Origin: Plantactinospora endophytica
GTDB taxonomy: Bacteria; Actinomycetota; Actinomycetes; Mycobacteriales; Micromonosporaceae
Assembly (NCBI RefSeq): GCF_016862915.1
Contig: NZ_BONW01000013.1
Coordinates: 124,001 to 188,000, forward strand
DNA: 64,000 bases
Reading direction: 5' to 3'
Shown: positions 46,874 through 56,098 of the stretch, in pieces
How positions within the stretch are numbered: the stretch's first letter is position 1
Layout of the letters: every line of letters starts with the position of its first letter
The notes under the pieces: generated by a model
What the model was told of the DNA's origin: nothing
The model's database searches: none
The model's input: the letters and a program-made list of their open reading frames with translations, nothing else
Position numbers and translations under genes: made by a program

Positions 46874-49399
46874 TCAGCGTCCTTCCGCCTGTGCCGGCAG
46901 GCTGCCCCGGCGCAGGACCAGCCGGGCCGGTACCGAGCCGGCGAGCAACCCCAGCAGCCCGACCCCGCCGAGCATCCCGAAGTACGTCCCGGCATCGACC
47001 ACCAGCCGGAACCGTCCGTCCTGGGCGGTACTGAACGCCCCGACCACGATGGCGGTGACCGCACATCCCAGCAGCAGGCCCACCGCGACCGCGAGCACGC
47101 TCTCCCGGGTGGCCATCCGCCAGATCTGTCCGGTGGTCGCCCCCGCCAGCCGCAGGTCGGCGTACTCGCGTCGGCGGGCACCGGTCGCGATGGCGAACGT
47201 GTTCACCACGGCGATCGCGGTGAACCCCAGCGAGATCACGACCAGCAGTTCCCAGGCGCCCTGCTGCTCCTGCGCGTCACCGGCCGGGGCCGCCTCGGTG
47301 CGGGGCAGCACGGTCAGCGACGGCAGCGCGGCGTGCACCGCGCCGGCGACGTCGTCGCCGCGCAGCGCGACCGTGGCGGCCAACCCGCGCGGGTCGTGCG
47401 CCGCGACCAGTACGGCGGGCAGCGCCAGCTCGCCGAAGCCCCGCGAGCGCTCGTAGATCGCGGCGAGACGCAGCGTCACCTGCTGTCCGTCGGCGAGCCA
47501 CATGCCGACATTGTCACCGAGCCGCCAGGAGCGGGCGTCGGCAAGGTCGTCGCTGGCCGCGAACGTGTCCTTCCCGGCCAGCGCCCCCTGGCGCACGCCG
47601 AGATCCATGGCCCGCTCGGGGCCGGCCTCGAACAGGCCCTGGGCGGGATGATCCTCCGGCTTGCCGCCCTCGTCGAGCACGACCCGGGTCGGCAGCGTGG
47701 CCGCAGCGCCCTTGACCCCGGGCAGTGCCGCGATCCGCTCGACGGTGCCGAGCGGAAGCCCGCCCGGCGCGGTCACCTGCACCGCCGCCGGCGCGGTACG
47801 CAGTGCCTGCTCCTCGGCGGCCAGTTTCGTGGACAGTTCCGAGTTGAGCAGCATGGTGGCGTTGATGGCGAACATCAGCGTCAGCGGTACGGCGACCGCG
47901 GTGACCCGGTGGGTCTCCGCCCGGCTGACCGCCCCGGCGAGCCAGCCGGTCACCCCGGTCGCACCGACCAGCCGGGCGACGCCTGCGGTGAGCAGCCGGA
48001 CCAGCAGCGGACCGGCGGCGGCGACGGCACAGAGCAGCAGCGCGCAGGAGACGAAGCCCATGCCCACGCCCAACTGTCCGCCCAGCGGCACGAAGGTCAG
48101 CACCGCGATCGCTCCGCCGGCCGGGGACACGGCCAGGAGCAGCCGGGCAGCCTGCCCGCCGCCCGGGGCGGTCGCGGTCTCGACCAACGCCTGCGTCGGC
48201 GCGATCCGTACCGCGCGGCGACCGGCGAGCCGGGCGGAGACGAAAGCGACGAGCACACCGGCGCCGACCGTGGCCAGCAGCACTCCGATGTTGGTCTGGA
48301 CCGTGAACTGCGCCGGTACGGCGCCCAGCTCCCGGAACCGGGCGGCGACCAGATTGGCGACGACGATGCCGAGCGGGCAGCCCGGTACGGCGGCAAGCAG
48401 GGCGACCAGGACGCTTTCCAGCCCGAGCAGCCGGCGCAGCAACCCGGGGGTGGCCCCGACGGTACGCAGCAGCGCCAACTCGCGCAGCCGCTGCCGGACG
48501 CCGAGCGCGACCGTGCCCGTGAGCACGAAGATCGCGGCGAAGGCGGTGATGCCGATGACGAAACCGAAGATGGAGATCGGAGCGATGTAGTCCGGCAGCG
48601 CACCCGGCAGGTCGGCGCGGACCTTGTCCGTACCGGTCAACACCGGAGCCTGCCCGGACTCGGCACGCAGCGCCGCGAGCACTGCCGGCCCGTCGGTGCC
48701 GGGTCCGGCGACGACGGCCACCGCGGTCGGGCCGGCGAGCCCGGAGATCTCCCCGACCTGCGAGTCGGCCAGGAACAGCGCGCCCTGCGCGGGCAGCCCG
48801 TTCCCGCGTGCGGGTGCGGCGACACCGGAGAGTCGCAGCGTGTGCACCCCGGTCCTGGTGGTGATCTGGATCGAGGCGCCGGGCTGGACGGCGGCTCGGG
48901 CGGCCAGGTCGGCGTCGAGCACCACCTCGCCTCGGTGGGGTGCCGCACCGGCCCGCAGCGTGAACGGCGTCAGCGACGCCGAGGCCCAGCCGTGCCCGAT
49001 CACCGGCGCGTCGTCGGCGCCCCGTACCGGCCGGCCGTCGCCGGTGGCGAGCAGCACCGGGAACGCGGCGTCCGGCACCGCGGCGGCCACTCCGGGCAGC
49101 GCCGCGACCCGGCCGGCCAGGTCGGCGGGAAGGGTACCGGCGCCGGTCAGCCCCTCGCTCTTGGTCTTGCGTTTGACCTTGTCCTTTTTCTCCTTGGTAG
49201 TGGTCAGGGTGATCTCTCGCTCGCCGGAGATCACTGCGGTCGCGGCGCCGAACCGGTCGGCCGGCGGCTGCGCGGTGAGGACCGAGAAGAGCAGCAGGCC
49301 GCCGCTGGCGAGCAACGCCACGGCCAGCAGGGCCGCGAGAAAGGTGCCGAGGTAGGCGCCGCGGTGCCGGCGCAGCGTGCCGAGGGCGAGCCGGATCAT
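46874..49399 (-). CDS. FtsX/MacB-like ABC transporter permease (two-component-linked)
   Basis: 841 residues with ten or so helices in the two-FtsX-domain layout. The first helix starts at RRHRGAYLGTFLAALLAVAL. A first extracytoplasmic domain contains the very basic stretch TTTKEKKDKVKRKTKSE (residues about 67-83). The first FtsX cluster follows, then a second extracytoplasmic domain and the C-terminal cluster (TAIAVVNTFAIATGARRREY). ATG 49399 overlaps the ATPase stop by 4 bp. With the ATPase, kinase and regulator it forms a complete detoxification or lipid-extrusion module. The Lys-rich loop is unusual and may contact an anionic ligand. Confidence 0.87.
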   Translation of the reverse strand: MIRLALGTLRRHRGAYLGTFLAALLAVALLASGGLLLFSVLTAQPPADRFGAATAVISGEREITLTTTKEKKDKVKRKTKSEGLTGAGTLPADLAGRVAALPGVAAAVPDAAFPVLLATGDGRPVRGADDAPVIGHGWASASLTPFTLRAGAAPHRGEVVLDADLAARAAVQPGASIQITTRTGVHTLRLSGVAAPARGNGLPAQGALFLADSQVGEISGLAGPTAVAVVAGPGTDGPAVLAALRAESGQAPVLTGTDKVRADLPGALPDYIAPISIFGFVIGITAFAAIFVLTGTVALGVRQRLRELALLRTVGATPGLLRRLLGLESVLVALLAAVPGCPLGIVVANLVAARFRELGAVPAQFTVQTNIGVLLATVGAGVLVAFVSARLAGRRAVRIAPTQALVETATAPGGGQAARLLLAVSPAGGAIAVLTFVPLGGQLGVGMGFVSCALLLCAVAAAGPLLVRLLTAGVARLVGATGVTGWLAGAVSRAETHRVTAVAVPLTLMFAINATMLLNSELSTKLAAEEQALRTAPAAVQVTAPGGLPLGTVERIAALPGVKGAAATLPTRVVLDEGGKPEDHPAQGLFEAGPERAMDLGVRQGALAGKDTFAASDDLADARSWRLGDNVGMWLADGQQVTLRLAAIYERSRGFGELALPAVLVAAHDPRGLAATVALRGDDVAGAVHAALPSLTVLPRTEAAPAGDAQEQQGAWELLVVISLGFTAIAVVNTFAIATGARRREYADLRLAGATTGQIWRMATRESVLAVAVGLLLGCAVTAIVVGAFSTAQDGRFRLVVDAGTYFGMLGGVGLLGLLAGSVPARLVLRRGSLPAQAEGR

Positions 49400-50157
49400 C
49401 GGGCGCTCACCGCCATCATGCGCTCGGCGACCTTCTCGGCGGTGGGGTCTGCCAGTTCGTCCACCATCCGACCGTCGGCGAGGAAGACCACCCGGTCGGC
49501 CCAGGCCGCAGCGGCGGGGTCGTGGGTCACCATCACCACCGCGGTACCGAGCGAGTCCACCACCTCGCGGAGCAGGCCCAGCACCTCGCGCCCGCTCGCC
49601 AGGTCCAGGGCACCCGTCGGCTCGTCGGCGAAAATCACCTCGGGGCGGGCGGCCAGGGCCCGGGCGAGCGCCACCCGCTGCTTCTGCCCACCGGAGAGCT
49701 GCCCCGGCCGGTCGTTCTCCCGACCCTTCAGGCCGACCCGGGCGATCACCTCCCGCGCCCACCGCTGATCCGGGCGTACCCCGGCGAGCCGCTGCGGCAG
49801 CAGCACGTTGTGCCACACCGACAGGGCGTCCAGCAGGTTGTAGGACTGGAACACGAACCCGACCCGGCGGCGGCGCTCCTTGGTCAGTGCCGGCTCGCGC
49901 AACGTGCCGATCTCCCGACCGGCGAGCATCACCCGGCCCGAGTCCGGCCGGTCCAGCCCCGCCGCGCAGTGCAGCAACGTCGACTTCCCGGAGCCGGACG
50001 GCCCCATCACCGCCGAGAAGGTGCCCCGCCCGAAGGCGACCGACACCCCGTCCAGAGCCCGTACTCCGGCGCCATCCGGATAGGTCTTGACGACGTCGAC
50101 CAACTCGACCACCTCGGCGTCGCGGGCCGGGTACCCAATCGTGTTTTGCATGTCCAT
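49396..50157 (-). CDS. MacB/LolD-type ABC transporter ATP-binding protein (two-component-linked)
   Basis: 253 residues. Walker A GPSGSGKST, Q-loop VFQSYNLL, signature LSGGQKQRVALARAL, Walker B VIFADEPTGALD and H-loop VTHDP are intact. ATG 50157 is preferred (AAGG upstream); a second ATG is two codons later. It is the first gene of the operon and serves the permease at 46874. Its similarity to the PadR-linked ATPase at 31239 is at family level only. Confidence 0.93.
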   Translation of the reverse strand: MDMQNTIGYPARDAEVVELVDVVKTYPDGAGVRALDGVSVAFGRGTFSAVMGPSGSGKSTLLHCAAGLDRPDSGRVMLAGREIGTLREPALTKERRRRVGFVFQSYNLLDALSVWHNVLLPQRLAGVRPDQRWAREVIARVGLKGRENDRPGQLSGGQKQRVALARALAARPEVIFADEPTGALDLASGREVLGLLREVVDSLGTAVVMVTHDPAAAAWADRVVFLADGRMVDELADPTAEKVAERMMAVSAR

Positions 50158-50344
50158 GACCTTGCCGGCAGATCCGCCGGACCGGCATATGGCGACCTTG
50201 GAACCTGCTGGTAGGGGCAGCCCTACCTGTCTCGTCCCGGTCCGACGGTCGCCAGCGCGAGGCCGGGTCGTTTCGGGGTGGAGAACTACATCTCGGAGAT
50301 TCCGGCCGCTTCCGCGGCAGCCGAAACACAGCCGAAGTGCCGGG

Positions 50345-51004
50345 TCAGTTCTGGTTGACTGGCCACACCGCCGCCGGATCGCACCAATCGGGGCAGGCCA
50401 GCAGGTAGATCTCGTTGCCCAGGAACATGCCGTACTCGTCGGCGCGGAACGAGTCCTGCTGCTCGTCCGCCTCGGGGCGCTTGGGAAAGCCGAGGTTTTC
50501 CGGAATCTGGGCGAGGAACGCCAGGTCGGAGCCGCAGGCGCATCGGTACCGCTCCGGCCGCTGGAGCCAGGCCGGGCGCCCGCCCACCCTGAACGCCGGG
50601 CTGCCGTCACGCCTGCCGCCGGACTTCTCGGCGCGTGCAACCGTCAGCCGGAGCGGCCGGAGATAGGGGTCGGCGGTGCTGGCCGGGACCCCGGTGCGTT
50701 GCCGCAGGATCCGCCAGAACGACATCTCGTTCGGGGGCGGCGGTCGGTCCCAGTAGTGCGGTGGAAGCTGCCGCTCCCGAGGTGGGAAGCATGCCTCGTT
50801 GTGTCGTGGGCACTGGAACGCCAGCAGGTGGTCACCGCCGAAGGTGGGCACGTCCGGCGGGATGTCGAGCTGGAAGAAGAGCGCCATCCGGGTACCGCAC
50901 CGGCAGGCCGGCCAGGTCTGGTCCGGTGCCAGGATCGGCGAGCCACCGATGGTGTTCCGGTCGCCGGAAACGGCCGGCGTCGGCGTGATCTCGATCAGGT
51001 ACAT
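50345..51004 (-). CDS. Uncharacterised cytosolic protein, DUF1963-like
   Basis: 219 residues without signal peptide or helices. It has the pattern of YwqG/DUF1963-type proteins: an early WPACRCGTRMALFFQLDIPP and a FGGDHLLAFQCPRHNEACFP segment, then a late RCACGSDLAFLAQIPENLGF. Two CxC motifs (ACRCG, CACGS) and further Cys/His residues might bind a metal. No operon partners; function unknown. Confidence 0.65.
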   Translation of the reverse strand: MYLIEITPTPAVSGDRNTIGGSPILAPDQTWPACRCGTRMALFFQLDIPPDVPTFGGDHLLAFQCPRHNEACFPPRERQLPPHYWDRPPPPNEMSFWRILRQRTGVPASTADPYLRPLRLTVARAEKSGGRRDGSPAFRVGGRPAWLQRPERYRCACGSDLAFLAQIPENLGFPKRPEADEQQDSFRADEYGMFLGNEIYLLACPDWCDPAAVWPVNQN

Positions 51005-51569
51005 CCGGCGACGATACCGGCGGGAAGTCGCCGGCACGGTGGGCTGCTCGACCAGTAGCTTCGGCGCCTTGGCCGAGCGGGACGGGCAGTCTGCGGCAGA
51101 GCGCGCATGGCCCTGGTCGGATTCGTGACGGGCGCGGGCGTTAGCACCGCTGCGCAAAAAACTCGGCGAGGACGTGAGGCAGTCTGTTGCCGTTGGCCGA
51201 GGCGAAGGGCCTCGTCGTTGGTGTCGGCGGGCCGTGGCACGCCACCAACAACACGTCGCTGCGCCGGATTGTCATCGGCGGTACGCCCGGAAACCGGACG
51301 GTAGAGGTGCCGCCGCATGGACGGGTCGACGCCTGAACCTTGCAAGTCAGGGCGATGACCGGGACGACATCCAAGACCCAGCCGAGTACCTTGCCGATGC
51401 GCTCACCGAGATAGAGGTGGGTGAGGCGACGCCCCGCGAACGTACATCGATTGCCGGTCCTCGCGGCCGTTGCCGAGGGCGGTGTCGAGTTGCGGGCTCC
51501 CGGCTGGCGTGTGGCGCACGATCGTGCCGAGAAGCGGACGTTGTTGCGATTGAGGATTGCCCGTCCGGA
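51005..51569. other. Intergenic region without a supported gene
   Basis: About 565 bp. A reverse-strand frame at 51141-51374 (containing MTIRRSDVLLVACHGPPTPT) has neither ribosome site nor family match. No repeat, RNA or regulatory motif is convincing. Confidence 0.35.
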
Positions 51570-51935
51570 TCAGTTTGTGCAGAGGCAGAAGGGATGACCT
51601 GCCGGGTCGAGGAAGACCCGGAACGACGCACCGGGTTGGTGCGGGTGTTTGGTCGCGCCGAGGTCGAGCACCGCCGCCTCGGCGGCATCGAGGTCGTCGA
51701 CGACGACATCGAGGTGCATCTGCTGAGGCAGTTCCTGCGTTGGCCACGTCGGCGGCCGGTACCCATCCACCTGCTGAAACGAGATGCACTGACCGTACTC
51801 CGCGCGGACCTCGGCCCAGTCGGCGGAGACGTCGACCTGCCAATCCAACATCGCGCCGTAGAACCTGGCGAGCGCACCAGGATCGGGACAGTCGAGAACG
51901 ATGCTGGGGAAGCGGGCGATGGCCATGCGGGCCAT
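51570..51935 (-). CDS. VOC-family protein, single-module
   Basis: 121 residues: MARMAIARFPSIVLDCPDPG, ALARFYGAMLDW, HLDVVVDDLDAAEAAVLDLG and FLDPAGHPFCLC, the pattern of the glyoxalase-like family that is abundant in actinomycetes. Candidate metal sites are weak (His in MHLDV, no C-terminal Glu; LC replaces the usual CLV/E), so it may be non-catalytic or a drug-binding type. A second in-frame ATG at 51923 is possible. Confidence 0.78.
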   Translation of the reverse strand: MARMAIARFPSIVLDCPDPGALARFYGAMLDWQVDVSADWAEVRAEYGQCISFQQVDGYRPPTWPTQELPQQMHLDVVVDDLDAAEAAVLDLGATKHPHQPGASFRVFLDPAGHPFCLCTN

Positions 51936-52065
51936 CGTACGGCCGGTTCCGGACGATCCACGTCCGGTTCGCCTCCGGTCGCGTGCCTGGGACGTTGGCC
52001 GTCGAACCTCCGCCGATGCCGATGAGCGGATTCCTTGGCCGTCGAGTTCGGGTGTGGGACCACAG

Positions 52066-52653
52066 TCACCGCAGGGCGCTCGCCAGGACCGTGGTCACGA
52101 CCTTGTGGACGGCTGCGGGCTCCGGTTGGCTGCCCTTCCGCTCGGTGAACAGCAGGTGCGCGGCGCCGATCAGGGCGGGCGCGAGCGTGTCGACGTCGGC
52201 GTCGGACGCGATCCGGCCATGGTCGCGCTCGACCCTCAGGTACCCGGCGATCATGGCCGCGCCCTCGCCGACGAGCGGGAACCGGGCAGTGCCGGCGGCA
52301 CGCAGCCGCGTGCGCAGCTCGTCGCGGGCGATGACAAGGACCACGATCGATACCATGACCGGCTCGAAGAGGACCATCAGGGCCTGGGTCAGGTTGTCGG
52401 CCACAGCGCCGGTCCCGGCTGCGTTCCGCAGGGCGGTGGCCTGGGTCTCGACCCGGGCAATGCGGTCCAGCACCAGATCGGCAAGGAAGGCGTCGAAGTC
52501 GGCGAAGTGCCGGTGTAGGACCCCCTTGGCGACGCCCCCCTCGATGGTGACGGCCCGACTGGTCAGACCGGTGACGCCGTCCCGGACCAGCACCCGTACG
52601 GCGGCGTCGAAGAGTAGTCCGCGCGGATCTTGCAGCGCTACGCCGGTCGGCAA
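52066..52653 (-). CDS. TetR-family transcriptional regulator (divergent from methyltransferase)
   Basis: 195 residues. N-terminal helix-turn-helix region LFDAAVRVLVRDGVTGLTSR, AVTIEGGVAKGVLHRHFADF; C-terminal ligand-binding domain. TTG at 52653 is chosen as start because GGGAGG lies 9-10 nt upstream and no ATG or GTG fits. The helix-turn-helix departs slightly from consensus (GGVAKGVLHRHF). It is transcribed away from the methyltransferase, and a perfect 38-bp palindrome lies between them, so it probably represses both genes. Confidence 0.85.
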   Translation of the reverse strand: MPTGVALQDPRGLLFDAAVRVLVRDGVTGLTSRAVTIEGGVAKGVLHRHFADFDAFLADLVLDRIARVETQATALRNAAGTGAVADNLTQALMVLFEPVMVSIVVLVIARDELRTRLRAAGTARFPLVGEGAAMIAGYLRVERDHGRIASDADVDTLAPALIGAAHLLFTERKGSQPEPAAVHKVVTTVLASALR

Positions 52654-52690
52654 CGAGAAGTCCCTCCCTCGGCGAGTGTGTGGTTGCAGC

Positions 52691-52728
52691 AGTGGGCATG
52701 CGCCCACTATGGTGGGCGCATGCCCACT
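52691..52728. promoter_or_regulatory. Perfect 17-bp-arm palindrome covering the methyltransferase start codon
   Basis: AGTGGGCATGCGCCCAC (52691-52707) and GTGGGCGCATGCCCACT (52712-52728) are exact reverse complements separated by TATG. Each arm is itself nearly symmetrical, so two TetR dimers could bind side by side. The ATG at 52720 of the methyltransferase lies in the right arm. The transcript could also fold to hide its own start codon unless it is leaderless. Confidence 0.75.
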
Positions 52729-53544
52729 ATATCGTCCTCGCCCGGGTCGGAACCGCACCTGCACCGTCGGATGGCGGAGTCGTTCGGGATCGACCCCGAG
52801 CGGTACGACCGGACCCGGCCCCCGTACCCCGAAGCCATGATCGAACGGATCGTGACGGCCAGTCCCGGCACCGACTTCCTCGACGTCGGCTGCGGCACCG
52901 GCATCGAGGCTCGTCAGTTCCTCGCGGCCGGCCGCACAGTGCTCGGTGTCGAGGCCGATCCGCGGATGGCCGACTTCGCCCGGGCGACCGGCTTCGAGGT
53001 CGAGGTCGCGACCTTCGAGGCATGGGAGCCGGCTGGGCGTACCTTCGACGCGGTCGTCTCCGGTACCGCCTGGCACTGGGTCGACCCGATCGCGGGCGCG
53101 GCGAAGGCGGCCCGGATCCTGCGGCCAGGCGGCCTGCTGGCACCGTTCGGGCATGTGTACCAGCTTCCGCCCACCGTGGCGGACACCCTCGGCGCCGCGT
53201 ACCGGCGCGTGGCCCCCGACTCGCCGATCAAGTTTGACGGTCGGCCGGGGGGCTCGATCCTGGACGCGTACCAGGCGCTGTACGCCAGAGCCGCGGACGG
53301 AATCCGCGAGGCGGGCGGGTTCGGCGAGCCCGAACTGTGGCGGTACGACTGGGAGCGCTCGTACACCCGCGACGAACTCCTGGACCTGATGCCGACCTCG
53401 GGCGGCCTCACCAGCCTGCCACCGGACCGGCTGGCGGAGGTACTGACGACCGTAGGCACGGCGGTTGACGAGCTGGGCGGCACCGTCACGCTGCCGTACA
53501 CCACCTGGGGCCTCACCGCGACCCGGACCCCCACCCAGCCCTGA
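52720..53544 (+). CDS. Class I SAM-dependent methyltransferase
   Basis: 274 residues. Motif I TDFLDVGCGTGIEARQFLA, acidic ribose-binding VLGVEADPRM, and the post-I segments TFDAVVSGTAWHWVDPIAG and AARILRPGGLLAPFGHV, the pattern of the ubiquinone/menaquinone methyltransferase-like UbiE/Methyltransf_11 family. The usual family start MAESFG corresponds to ATG 52771, while ATG 52720 lies inside the operator palindrome, so the true start is uncertain by 17 codons. The methyl acceptor is unknown; TetR control points to a small molecule or drug. Confidence 0.85.
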   Translation: MPTISSSPGSEPHLHRRMAESFGIDPERYDRTRPPYPEAMIERIVTASPGTDFLDVGCGTGIEARQFLAAGRTVLGVEADPRMADFARATGFEVEVATFEAWEPAGRTFDAVVSGTAWHWVDPIAGAAKAARILRPGGLLAPFGHVYQLPPTVADTLGAAYRRVAPDSPIKFDGRPGGSILDAYQALYARAADGIREAGGFGEPELWRYDWERSYTRDELLDLMPTSGGLTSLPPDRLAEVLTTVGTAVDELGGTVTLPYTTWGLTATRTPTQP

Positions 53545-53605
53545 AACCGGAGAGAAGGGAAGAAGACCAACGCGCTGGGGCTGCCGGACGGTTCAGGTGT
53601 TACGG

Positions 53606-54313
53606 CTACTGTCCGAGCGCCTTGACGACGGCTTCCGCCGCCGGTTTGGCCGAGGCCGGGTTCTGACCGGTCACGAGATTGCCGTCGACGTGGACGCACG
53701 GGCCGAAGGCCGGTCCGCCGGCGAAGTCGGCACCGGCGCCGCGCAGCCTGCTTTCCAGCAGCCATGCAGCCTTGTCTCCAAAGCCGAAGTCGTTCTCCTC
53801 TTCATCGGTGAAGCCGGTTATCCTGCGCCCGGTGAACTTCCAGCTGCCGTCGGCGTTCCTGGCCGGCAGCAGCGCGCCGACGCCGTGGCAGACGGCGGCG
53901 GCAATCTTGTTCTTGTTCGCGTATACGGCGGCGAAGATCATGCCGATGGTGGGATTGTCGGCGAGGTCCTCCATCGGACCATGGCCACCTGAAACGTAGA
54001 CCGTGTCGTAGTCGTCGGGGTTCGCGTCCTCAAGGCGGGCCGGTGAGTCGAGCCGGTCCGCAACTTGCGCCAGATAGTCGCGCTGGGCTTTGATTAAGGA
54101 ATCGTCATTGTTGTTGAACTTTGGTGACAAGCTGACTTCGTCCACTGTCGGAGCGACGCCGCCGGGGGTCGCGATGGTGATGTCATAACCAGCCTGGGTG
54201 AAGACCTGGTGGGGATTGATAAACTCGCCGGCCCAGAATCCCGTCGGGTGAAAGCTGCCGTCCCTGAGCCGCCACCGCTTTGCGGCCGAGACGACCAGCA
54301 GTACTGCAGTCAT
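53606..54313 (-). CDS. DJ-1/PfpI superfamily protein (Hsp31-like glyoxalase/deglycase type)
   Basis: 235 residues. The nucleophile elbow is AAAVCHGVGALL (Cys), with a candidate acidic partner in GGHGPMEDLADNP. The length and NPHQVFTQAGYDITIATPGG segment fit the class I Hsp31-like group (methylglyoxal glyoxalase III or chaperone activity). ATG 54313 with GGAGAG just upstream; longer in-frame starts lack a ribosome site. Monocistronic, between convergent methyltransferase and divergent molybdoenzyme genes. Confidence 0.85.
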   Translation of the reverse strand: MTAVLLVVSAAKRWRLRDGSFHPTGFWAGEFINPHQVFTQAGYDITIATPGGVAPTVDEVSLSPKFNNNDDSLIKAQRDYLAQVADRLDSPARLEDANPDDYDTVYVSGGHGPMEDLADNPTIGMIFAAVYANKNKIAAAVCHGVGALLPARNADGSWKFTGRRITGFTDEEENDFGFGDKAAWLLESRLRGAGADFAGGPAFGPCVHVDGNLVTGQNPASAKPAAEAVVKALGQ

Positions 54314-54590
54314 GATGCTCTCCTCGCCCTCAAGCCGAACCCCAACAACCGGGCGGTCGTACCCGAATCCGTAAGTCTCAACCCCCGTCACCCTGGCGCT
54401 CTACCGGGCGCCAGGGCGGTCACGGTCCCCGTCACTCGAACGGATCCGAGGACTTGACGGCGTGGAACAACCCATGATGATGCCTACGTAGATTAGGCCT
54501 GATCTTTCAGGTTCTGTCCGTTTTAGGCGTTATCTCGGCTAGCCTGGGGCTCGGCCTACGACGATGACAGGCTTCTGCGAGGAGTGGCGT

Positions 54591-55112
54591 ATGGACGTCG
54601 ACATCAGTATCCGGGTGGACGGCGATACGCATCGATTGTCGGTGGATACCCGTACCACTGTGCTCGACACGCTGCGGGAGCGGCTGGGCATCACCAGCCC
54701 GAAGAAGGGCTGCGATCACGGCCAGTGCGGCGCGTGTACGGTGCTGCTGAACGGGCGGCGGGTGAACAGTTGTCTGCTTCTGGCGGTGGCGCACGACGGG
54801 GCCGAGATCGTGACGGCGGCCGGGCTCGCGGTCGACGGCCAGATGCATCCGATGCAGAGGTCGTTCATCGAACACGACGCGTTCCAGTGCGGGTACTGCA
54901 CGCCGGGGCAGATCGTGTCCGCCGTGGCCATGCTCGGGGAAGCAGCGGCTGGTTGGCCAAGCTTCGCCACCCCGGCCGGTGAACAACCGGCCACCCCGGA
55001 TTCCGGCGGGATGCGTGACGACGAGATCCGGGAGCGGATGAGCGGGAACCTGTGCCGCTGCGCCGCGTACGCGAATATCGTTCCCGCGATCCGGGAGGTG
55101 GCCGAAGCGTGA
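54591..55112 (+). CDS. Molybdenum aldehyde oxidoreductase, [2Fe-2S] subunit (PaoA-like)
   Basis: 173 residues. The plant-type ferredoxin domain has cysteines in [17 protein letters not shown] and VNSC, and the helical domain has [10 protein letters not shown] and GNLCRCAAY, giving the two [2Fe-2S] clusters. It lacks the Tat signal seen on periplasmic PaoA, so the complex should be cytosolic. ATG 54591 has GAGGAG 8-9 nt upstream; an earlier ATG at 54564 is less likely. GTGA overlap joins it to the FAD subunit. Confidence 0.93.
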   Translation: MDVDISIRVDGDTHRLSVDTRTTVLDTLRERLGITSPKKGCDHGQCGACTVLLNGRRVNSCLLLAVAHDGAEIVTAAGLAVDGQMHPMQRSFIEHDAFQCGYCTPGQIVSAVAMLGEAAAGWPSFATPAGEQPATPDSGGMRDDEIRERMSGNLCRCAAYANIVPAIREVAEA

Positions 55113-56098
55113 GGCCGTTCCGTTACGCGCGTGCCGAGAACGTGGCCGGCGCCGTGGCCCTCCTGGCGCGCTCGCCCGAGGGCGCCTTCCTCGGCGCGGG
55201 AACCAATCTGGTCGACCTGATGAAGCTGGAGGTGCTCACGCCGGACCTGCTGGTCGACGTACGGCAGCTCACATCGGACGCGGTCGAGGAGTTGCCCGAC
55301 GGCGGCGTACGGATCGGCGCGGCCGTGCCCAACAGCGACCTCGCCGCGCATCCACTGATCCGCCGCCGCTACCCGCTGCTGTCCGAGGCGATCCTGGCCG
55401 GCGCGTCCGGCCAGCTACGGAACATGGCGACCACCGGGGGGAACCTGCTGCAACGCACACGCTGCCCGTACTGGCAGAACATCACCACCCCATGCAACAA
55501 ACGCGAACCGGGCTCCGGCTGTTCGGCGATCGACGGCTTCAACCGGGACATGGCGATTCTGGGAAGCTCGCCGCAGTGTGTGGCGACCCATCCTTCGGAC
55601 ATGGCCGTGGCGCTCACGGCACTGGACGCGATCGTGCGAACCGAGGGTCCCTCCGGCGAGCGGACGATTCCCCTGGCGCAGCTCCACCGCCTCCCCGGCA
55701 ACGAGCCGCAGCGTGACACGATCCTCCAACACGGCGAGCTGATCACCGCTGTGGACGTCCCGCCACTGCCATACGCGGTCCGCTCGCGGTACCGCAAGGT
55801 ACGGGACCGCGCCTCGTACGCCTTCGCGCTGGTATCGGTGGCCGCCGCGATCGACGTTCAGGACGGTGTGGTGCGCGATCTGCGTATCGCGCTGGGAGGG
55901 GTGGCCCACAAGCCGTGGCGGGCAACCATCGCGGAGCAGGCGCTGCGCGGCCAGCCGGCTGACCCGGACCAGTTCTGGGCGGCGGCGAGCGCCGAGGTGG
56001 CCGAAGCCCGGCCCCTGACGCACAACGCGTTCAAAGTCCCGCTGGCCCGCAACACCATCGTCGAAACACTGCTGAACCTGACCGGGATCTCCGGATGA
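55109..56098 (+). CDS. Molybdenum aldehyde oxidoreductase, FAD subunit (PaoB-like)
   Basis: 329 residues of the CO-dehydrogenase medium-subunit type. FAD-binding motifs are [14 protein letters not shown] and [20 protein letters not shown]. It retains the insertion with cysteines [16 protein letters not shown] and [10 protein letters not shown], which in E. coli PaoB (YagS) holds an additional [4Fe-4S] cluster. The complex therefore probably has the four-cofactor arrangement. GTG start overlaps the preceding stop, and its stop overlaps the next ATG. Confidence 0.92.
   Translation: MRPFRYARAENVAGAVALLARSPEGAFLGAGTNLVDLMKLEVLTPDLLVDVRQLTSDAVEELPDGGVRIGAAVPNSDLAAHPLIRRRYPLLSEAILAGASGQLRNMATTGGNLLQRTRCPYWQNITTPCNKREPGSGCSAIDGFNRDMAILGSSPQCVATHPSDMAVALTALDAIVRTEGPSGERTIPLAQLHRLPGNEPQRDTILQHGELITAVDVPPLPYAVRSRYRKVRDRASYAFALVSVAAAIDVQDGVVRDLRIALGGVAHKPWRATIAEQALRGQPADPDQFWAAASAEVAEARPLTHNAFKVPLARNTIVETLLNLTGISG

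Noticed and set aside
45632-49768. A 1378-codon open frame on the plus strand
   Set aside because: It is antisense to the kinase, permease and ATPase genes. Its composition (Gln, Arg, Gly, Asp) is what the complement of GC-rich codons produces, and it has no domain.
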